This document shows, piece after piece, positions 57,216 to 64,000 of a stretch of 64,000 nt of DNA (its first letter is position 1; the number at the start of each line of letters is the position of its first letter). The notes under the pieces are model-generated. The model was not told the origin of the DNA. It did no database searches and worked only from the letters and a program-made list of their open reading frames with translations. The stretch comes from Gymnogyps californianus (taxonomy: Eukaryota > Chordata > Aves > Accipitriformes > Cathartidae), in the NCBI RefSeq assembly GCF_018139145.2, contig NC_059500.1:32407437-32471436 (forward strand). Reading direction: 5' to 3'. Made by a program: the position numbers and the translations under genes.

Positions 57216-60200
57216 AAATACCAGTATAGCTGAAGGATGGACGGCTGCTTGCATGTGCCACTTGAGTGAACTGCTGATAATCAGACGAAGCCTCTTCCGA
57301 CAAAGGGATGGTTTTCTTGCAAAAGGCATGAGAACAGAGCCTGTCCTGGATGTCTGTACAGGATTTCCTGTGAGTCTGTATGCTATTTCTCTAGTCAGCT
57401 GAGGTAGAGAGACAAAGAATTAGTCAGGTGTTTTTGAGAGCTGATCATTCATACATAAGATACACCTAATCCAAATTTATGGTTGCAGGTGAACACCTGA
57501 GACTTCAAAACATGCAGGACTAAAAGATCCTTTTCACTGACAATTAGGGTAGGAATAGGAGGACTCTGAACTCAAGCTACCAGCTGAAGGAACAGACAAG
57601 GCCTTTTAATTGTCATTTACTTTGTACAGCTGACATTGAAAGAGACAATGAAAGCTGACTGAACCTTGCCTTCTAAGCTTAGTCATAGCCAGGCTGCACT
57701 GCCTCCGTGACAAAGAAAGAAGCTGGGGACATCAGTACAATTTGGCTGCAAGCAAGCCTCACTTCTGTTTGACCCTCCCTACCATTTCACTGACTTGGAT
57801 GATGGCAAAGAAAGAGCCCGCAGCTAAAATGTGCTCGCAAACTCAACTTGTTCTCCCGCATCAGAATTGGCAATCTGGGTATTACCACCCACCATTTCGT
57901 AAAAATGCGAGCTTTAGGAGATTCATCTGAGCAGGAATTCTGCTGGAACAATAGAAAGCCCATTGTTATTTGTATTGCAGCAGCAACTAAGGGCTCAGAC
58001 GGAGCTCTCTGCACATTCTCAGATGGTACACAATTCAGTTCCCAGAGCGCCCGCCATCCAGAGCGAGCAAGCAGACTGTTGGGAGTGGTGTCGGGGAAGA
58101 GCTGCCCTGCCACAGAGCCTCACACAGTTGGAGCTCTGAGAAGGTTTTGGACAGACCAGTGGCCCTGCTCTGGGCCGCTTGCAGTGAATGCAAGCAGTGA
58201 GATCTTGTCCAGCAGCTTGAACCAAAACCTGATTCTGATGAACATCCCCCACCTGTCGTTCCTTCTTTTTCAGAACTGCATGTTGTTCTGAGAATAAACT
58301 TTGGTTTCCGGTAGCAAACTACTGAGTCAGTCACATGATCACTCAAACTCGTAATTTTCAGTGCTTATTAAATATTTAACAGGCAGCATTTCACATTATG
58401 TTCTCTACAGCTGTTAGTTTTATTTACCTCAATGGTGGAGTATCAATGAAATGAATTCATCTGTTAAATAATTATAAAATTTAGCACCTTTTAAAAGCGT
58501 ACTTTTAAGAATGAGTATTATTTGTCTTCTTGGGAAAGTTATGCAAGTATGCAACCATGTAGATATACATTAAAGGAATATTATTAACACCTGACATATT
58601 ATTTATATACTAAGAATGGGATAAATCCTGTCATACTACATATCTGAAAAAAACCTATTGTTAACCAGCATGGATAATCTCAGTGAAACAGAATTAAGCA
58701 TAGAGAATTAGAATAAGTATAAAGAGTAGAATTAAGAATAAACAGAATTAGAATTAATATTAGATGTAACTCTTAACAGTGTGGAAAACAATCACAGAGG
58801 AAGACACTTGAATTGAAGAATGTGCTATATAACCTCTGCCCAAAACCTAAGCAATACTTCAAGAAATGCTTAACGAGATACATTGATCAGAATGCATGCC
58901 ACTGAGGGATAAAAAAGTTGTTGATCCAGATGTTGATATTTTATCAACATCAGTAAATGAATTTATGATGGATAAACAGAGCAAAAATTACTTATCCAAT
59001 GTCTAGGTACAGCTTGAACAATCTAGGACTAAGAAAGTCAGGTAAAATCCCGTTGCCAGAAAAGGTAGCTTGCTATCTTATTTATGGGGAAAATGGACTG
59101 CACTTCTTAAGCTTCTGTTATCTACTGAATTGTTCGTTGTTACTATCAGGACAACACAAAAAGATATTTGAGTACCACAGACAGGCTTGTTTAAATAGCA
59201 TGGATGATTCAACATTAACGTTGACTCCAATCAAAGCTGAAGATATTTTACCTTTGAGTCTTCAGATTTGAAATTGAGGGATGAGCTATAATTGCCTATC
59301 AATGATTTCATCAGTACATGAGGATAAATACCTCAATACTTTTTTGCTAAAGGACTATTTCAATTGCATATTGGGGTTTCAGAACAGATCTTCTACCAAA
59401 CATGACTTCCATTGAACTGAAAGAATTACTTTGACCCCCATCATATGTAATTTAATATTCCTCTGGTTGGCAGTGTTAAAATTATTTTGTTAAAAAGAAC
59501 AACAATAGGAAAAAACCACTAATTTAGTACTCTTTCTTGTCGTCTTGGCACCCATTAGAAGTGTTTGCTAGGAAAGAAACTGGCACAAGAGACTTTCTGT
59601 AAAGACTAGTGTGTCGGGGATTAGACACAGATAGTCAGCTGTCTTGCCATCCTGGAAATGAAAGAGCAAAAGGATTATATTTTACTTCTTGTAAGAACAG
59701 AAGTGATAATTACAAATTCCTTTCTCCTAACAAAGTATAGAAATTGGAGTCAACTAAATAAATGTATGACTGTGCAACTGAATTTATGAGACCTTATATA
59801 CTCATAATAGGCGTTTGTATTAGCTTTTTTATTAATGCATATAAGCAGTAGTTTTGAACTGAGTATTCATAAGTTACTGAATGCTATACATAAACTGGGC
59901 CACCACTGTGAAATCGAACATCAGGAAGGAATATGATTTAGAAGTAATACTGTTTCAACACATTTGATTAACATTTGCTATGTTACCTATGTCAGTGTTC
60001 ACAATAGCCAGAATACCGCATATATTTGGAGTACAGACATTAGTTTAATAATGAACTTGAGAAATCAGACTCAAACTGAGAAATAAAACATAACCTCACT
60101 TGAAAGCAGTATAAGATAAATTCTTCTCAAATTTACTATAAGTACAATGAAGAAGAAAATTAAAATTTCCAGACTGTTAGGCTTCAGGAAAAGATTACCA

Positions 60201-62594
60201 ACTTTTAAAAATATATACATATACTACCATCATAAGTTTTCTAAATTAATAGCAAACTAAATTGAAGTCTCCTAAAATAACTCTGTTGGCATCATTATCT
60301 TTTAAATCGAAAATGTCAAAGAAAAAAAGAATCTCTGCAGGACCCGACAGTAGGACGAAGGATGAACTTTTCTAGAGCTTCGATGCCATCTGCTGGATGG
60401 GTAAAAAGAATGCAATGAGCCTGACACATCTAAGTGGCACTTCTGCCACATGGAAATCTGAGGATGGGCTGTCTCCAGAGCTGCTGGTACCTAAAAAGAT
60501 AACTTCAGAATTAGGGAACAAATCCTTCTTGGGACTGGGCAGCTCTCCAGGGAATGGAAGAGAGACGAATAAAAGAAGATGTAAAACAGTAAACTGACAT
60601 CTTGATTCCATGCAAAGAGGGAATAACCATTTCAGGAAAGAGGAAACTTCACCAACTTCACATCTTTTCAAAAAGTTTCTCCAGCAAGACTCCTTTCAAG
60701 ATAGTAACCTCTCAGTTTGGGCCCTAAACTTAGCCCTTAAGTCTAGCTTTATGCAAGAGGACTTACTCTTCAAAGATGAGAGACATAAGAAGAAACTACA
60801 ACAAAACTGCAAGGACAGATGGTTTAAGATTTACATCTTTGTTGTAAACCACAGAAGACTGACAAATCAAACTCCAGGGATAAAAGATTCCTGAAGGACT
60901 TTATGTCCTTTGAAGACCCACAAGAGTGAGATTTTTAGTCTATTTAACTGGACTCCAGATTTCTGCTCTGCAAGTTTGGACTTTCTCACTAACAAGCCTT
61001 AAATACTGTAACATACGCAAAACAGTAAGCCTTCTGGCCACTTCAGAGAGCAAACGGCAATGTCACCTGGGAGAGAAAAATGAGACAGTGTAGTAAGTGA
61101 GCAGTAAGATTTGGGAATCTTCTCCCCGAAGCAGCGATCAGATACTTCAGGAATGTACGGTGAGGCACGACCTAACTATTTTTCCAAACACAATACAGTC
61201 AATATTTGCATATTAAGATTGACAAAATCATCACTTATCATATTAAAATTACTTTCTTACTGTAGGGGTGACCAACATTGGCTTTTGTAATTGTTTTCTG
61301 TGGTCAACACAGACATGAATCTTCTGGCTAAGCCAATTCATCTCCATTGCAGTCCTGGTTGTGGAGCTTTCTGGGTCTTTTGGATGGTCCTTTGCTCTCT
61401 CCTTTTTTGCCAGCCAGAAATTAAGAACATCTTCTGCACTGCTGGAAATCTCTGATGAGACCACAGCATTGCTTTAGCCATGGCAACCAGCTGCAGCTAT
61501 CGTGTGCGGCTGCTGTGCTGAATAGCTGTGGCTAAAAACTGTTGGCCTTCCATGCACAGGGCACATACTCTGTCCTGTCTTCTCAGCAGGTATAAGTGAT
61601 TTGCTGCATCTTGAGTGCATTGGGCAGCACATACACATGCAAAAGTTTGTAATTCACATGAACTGTCTGTGTCTGGTGCCTCAGCTGGAAACATGAAAGC
61701 CCTGTCTCTTATAAGAAGCAGCACACTGCTGAGGGTTATGGCCAATGTGAAGTGCTTCTGCCTCTCAATGTGAAGTGCTACTGATCATGTACTAGTATTG
61801 GTCCACTATCAGCTTCACTCCGTTTACCCCTATCACCCCTCCGCTGCTCCTTTTTATAAGTGTGCACATCTATGGAAGCAGAATCCTTTCAGTCTCTCCT
61901 CTCACAGCAGCCATGCAACAGTAGTTAGTAGGAGAAAGACAAATTCGTAACTCCTGATAACTCCTTTAATTTCTCTCCTCAGCACAGATTAACTTGGACA
62001 GCATGACATCCCCATTGCATCTCACTGAAGCTTGGTTAAAGTCCGCTTGCTCTGCCTGATTTGATGTTTGCCCTTTATGCTCAATTTGAATGAGTTTATG
62101 CTTAGCTTTGCAGTTTTAAAGTCCTTCTCACCTCAAAGAAATTATCCCTTTCAGGCCTTTTGCACTCCTAATAATCTTATTTGTATGTGACAATTGCAGC
62201 AGAAAGTAAGTGTTACTATAACCATCAGTATTTGTAACCAGATATGCAAGTGAACACTGCATAAATCCTAAAATGGAATTGCTGCTTGTTCGGTCCTTTC
62301 CTTGATCTCAGAAAACATCATCTAGCCAAGAAAGGATGAAGACAAACCCAGCAATACCTTTCTAATTTGATTTTCCCCTTCACTGAACCTGTCTTCTGAC
62401 AAACAATTAGTGGATGACTGTTATTTCTTGTTCTCACTGCTGGTAATTTAATTTGCTTCTTCATTTTAATTAAAAAAATATTATGAAGCTAATTTTTAAG
62501 TCATTGCACTTTGCAGATCTATTGAGTCCTCCCCACAGAGAGGACAGAACCACACACAGCTAAGATCAAAATCATTAGCTGATCGGTTACTTTG
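57216..62594. other. AT-rich noncoding region, no gene recognised
   Basis: From about 58340 on it is AT-rich. It includes a hairpin at 58929-58951 and a loose cluster of GAATTA words at 58690-58765. No gene or repeat family recognised. Confidence 0.5.
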
Positions 62595-62670
62595 GGCAGG
62601 ATTAGTAGACAGGCCTCTTTACTCCCAATCAGGTGCCCTACCCACTGCTCTGAACTACCTCTTAAACTTG
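62595..62670 (-). repeat. Possible tRNA-derived SINE head (antisense)
   Basis: 'ctttactcccaatcaggtgccctacccactgctctgaac' resembles the reverse complement of the tRNA-like head of MIR/CORE SINEs. Short and diverged. Confidence 0.4.
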
Positions 62671-63837
62671 CAGCTGGAAGCCTAGGAACACAGTGATAGA
62701 AGAAAAACCAATTGGTTGAGAGTAAAGAAGGAAAAGCATGCTTTTAAATCCCAAGAAAATCAGCCCCCCATTTTATCTATATTTCATTTTACTGGTAGCC
62801 ATGTGAAATCAGAGCCAAACCTGGTATCCTCACATGTACTGCAATCCCTCACTACAGTCCAGACAGAGACAGAAAAGCTGTAATGGAAATGGGCATATGA
62901 ATTAAAGGTGACATATCCCTGCTTCACTTAGCACTAGAAAAGGCTTTACCTGAGGAGTTCAGTAGTGGCGCAACCCTAAATGTGAAATAGCCAGCTGAAC
63001 AGGCAAGTCCATCAATGGACTTGATGGACTCTGCAGAGCCCAGTTTGGTGACAGCACCCTTGGCCATGGTATTTTGCAGGCACCTGGTATTTGCACCGGC
63101 TACCATGAGCACAGGAATCTTGATAAGCTGGATATCAGAAATACACAGCACGCTAACTGAAGATCTGACACTGGAGTGTGCAATGCAATCTCTTACACTG
63201 GACTGTCATTCATGGCTTTGGGAGGGAGGGAAGGTCCCTTCAAGCTAAGAGAGTTTGTTGTTACCTAGAAGCTGAATTTTTTTCTCCTCAAGGTTGGCAG
63301 GTGGAGGGAACAATCTGTTCATCTGTTTTACATTTCAGCCTTTCACAACTCTGTAATTATTCCTTCTGCCCTAGTTGAATTGCTTGCTGAACCTTAAAAT
63401 TTGGCTGGTAAGTAGTGCTCAACTGGAATGTGTACTACAGCCAGCTAAAAATCTGTACAGATCTCTACTAGAAGATAGCACTCAGCATGCTTCTCAGTCA
63501 CCTAATGAAGCAAGGCACGTTCCCAGTGAGTCTGCTGCCCCACTAGCAGTCAAACACTTGCTGTGGCAGTTTGTGTGCAAGTATCTGTGAATGCCTTGTT
63601 AAAAAATGACAGAGAAAATGTACAAGGGAAGATTAGAAGTACAGAGCAAGGATGTGTGTGTGTCTGTGTGTGTGGGTACCCACCTGTGTGTTAGGGAGTG
63701 TCTAGACACAACAGTATCATTCAGCCTAAGTCGTGTGAAGCAATCCAAAACCTGTGCTTGCTGGCACAGTCTAGGCTGTACCACCTTCCATTATAGTCAT
63801 ATAAAAATAGCCTTGAGTGCCAAGAGTCATCAAAAAA
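62671..63837. other. Noncoding region, no gene recognised
   Basis: Contains a 10-bp-stem hairpin at 63006-63030 and an imperfect (TG)n at about 63653-63674. No gene recognised. Confidence 0.5.
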
Positions 63838-64000
63838 TATTTTATGTTCTGCTGACACCCTTTGCACAGCAGAAACAGTATCCATTTGACTCAATGTCAT
63901 CTTAGAAATAATTAGTGACACTGGCAAAAATGGGGATTAGTACCATCATGTTATAGAAATATTTGATGTTCTGCTGACACCCTTTGCACAGCAGAAACAG
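63838..64000 (+). repeat. Two copies of a 35-bp block, 122-bp spacing, running off the window
   Basis: The 35 bp beginning ATGTTCTGCTGAC occur exactly at 63844-63878 and 63966-64000. The bases just before each copy also match partly. Each copy contains an inverted repeat (TTCTGCTG with CAGCAGAA, 12-nt loop). The second copy reaches the last base, so a tandem array may continue beyond. Confidence 0.85.

Overview
This is vertebrate nuclear DNA, almost certainly from a bird. The evidence is three old antisense CR1 LINE fragments, a solo LTR of a family I recognise as abundant in birds, a scatter of decayed tRNA-type (MIR/CORE-like) SINE fossils, and one degraded class III (ERVL/ERV-S-like) endogenous retrovirus. 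I cannot narrow it to a species. All family names are recognised by eye from memory; no alignment or database search was run.

I see no intact host protein-coding gene, tRNA, rRNA, snRNA or CRISPR array. The open frames outside the retrovirus are short, overlap each other on both strands, and show no domain or codon signature that I recognise. The window reads as an intergenic or long-intron segment of moderate to low GC content. It has a few GC-rich patches (about 3.2-3.7, 25.4-25.8, 29.2-29.9, 36.25-36.43 and 42.36-42.72 kb) and AT-rich tracts, some rich in homeodomain-like TAAT cores.

Layout: 1-12.5 kb is mostly unique noncoding DNA with microsatellites at 6.44 and 11.44 kb. 12.5-13.35 kb is an ancient CR1. 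About 15.49-22.28 kb is the retrovirus: 5' LTR, a tRNA-Ser-type primer-binding site, then gag, pro, RT, RNase H, integrase and env, all broken, ending in only 77 bp of LTR-homologous sequence. 22.3-34.6 kb is unique DNA with a two-phase pentanucleotide array at 30.47 kb. 34.64-35.72 kb is a complete solo LTR with a perfect 5-bp target duplication. 36.3-36.45 kb joins a G-quadruplex motif to a 20-bp AT palindrome. 38.6-39.06 kb and 56.15-57.2 kb are further CR1 fragments. 49.1-49.7 kb has an LTR-like start and a 19-bp minisatellite. The last 160 bp hold two copies of a 35-bp block spaced 122 bp apart, the second ending at the window edge.

The most interesting object is the retrovirus. It combines ERVL-type gag-pol with a tRNA-Ser-type primer site and an envelope gene; a 16-bp block is shared by its LTR start and its gag-pro junction; its terminal repeats are strongly asymmetric; and 16 of the 20 in-frame stops I counted are TGA, suggesting inactivation mainly by CpG decay or G-to-A change. 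It looks inactive in every gene.
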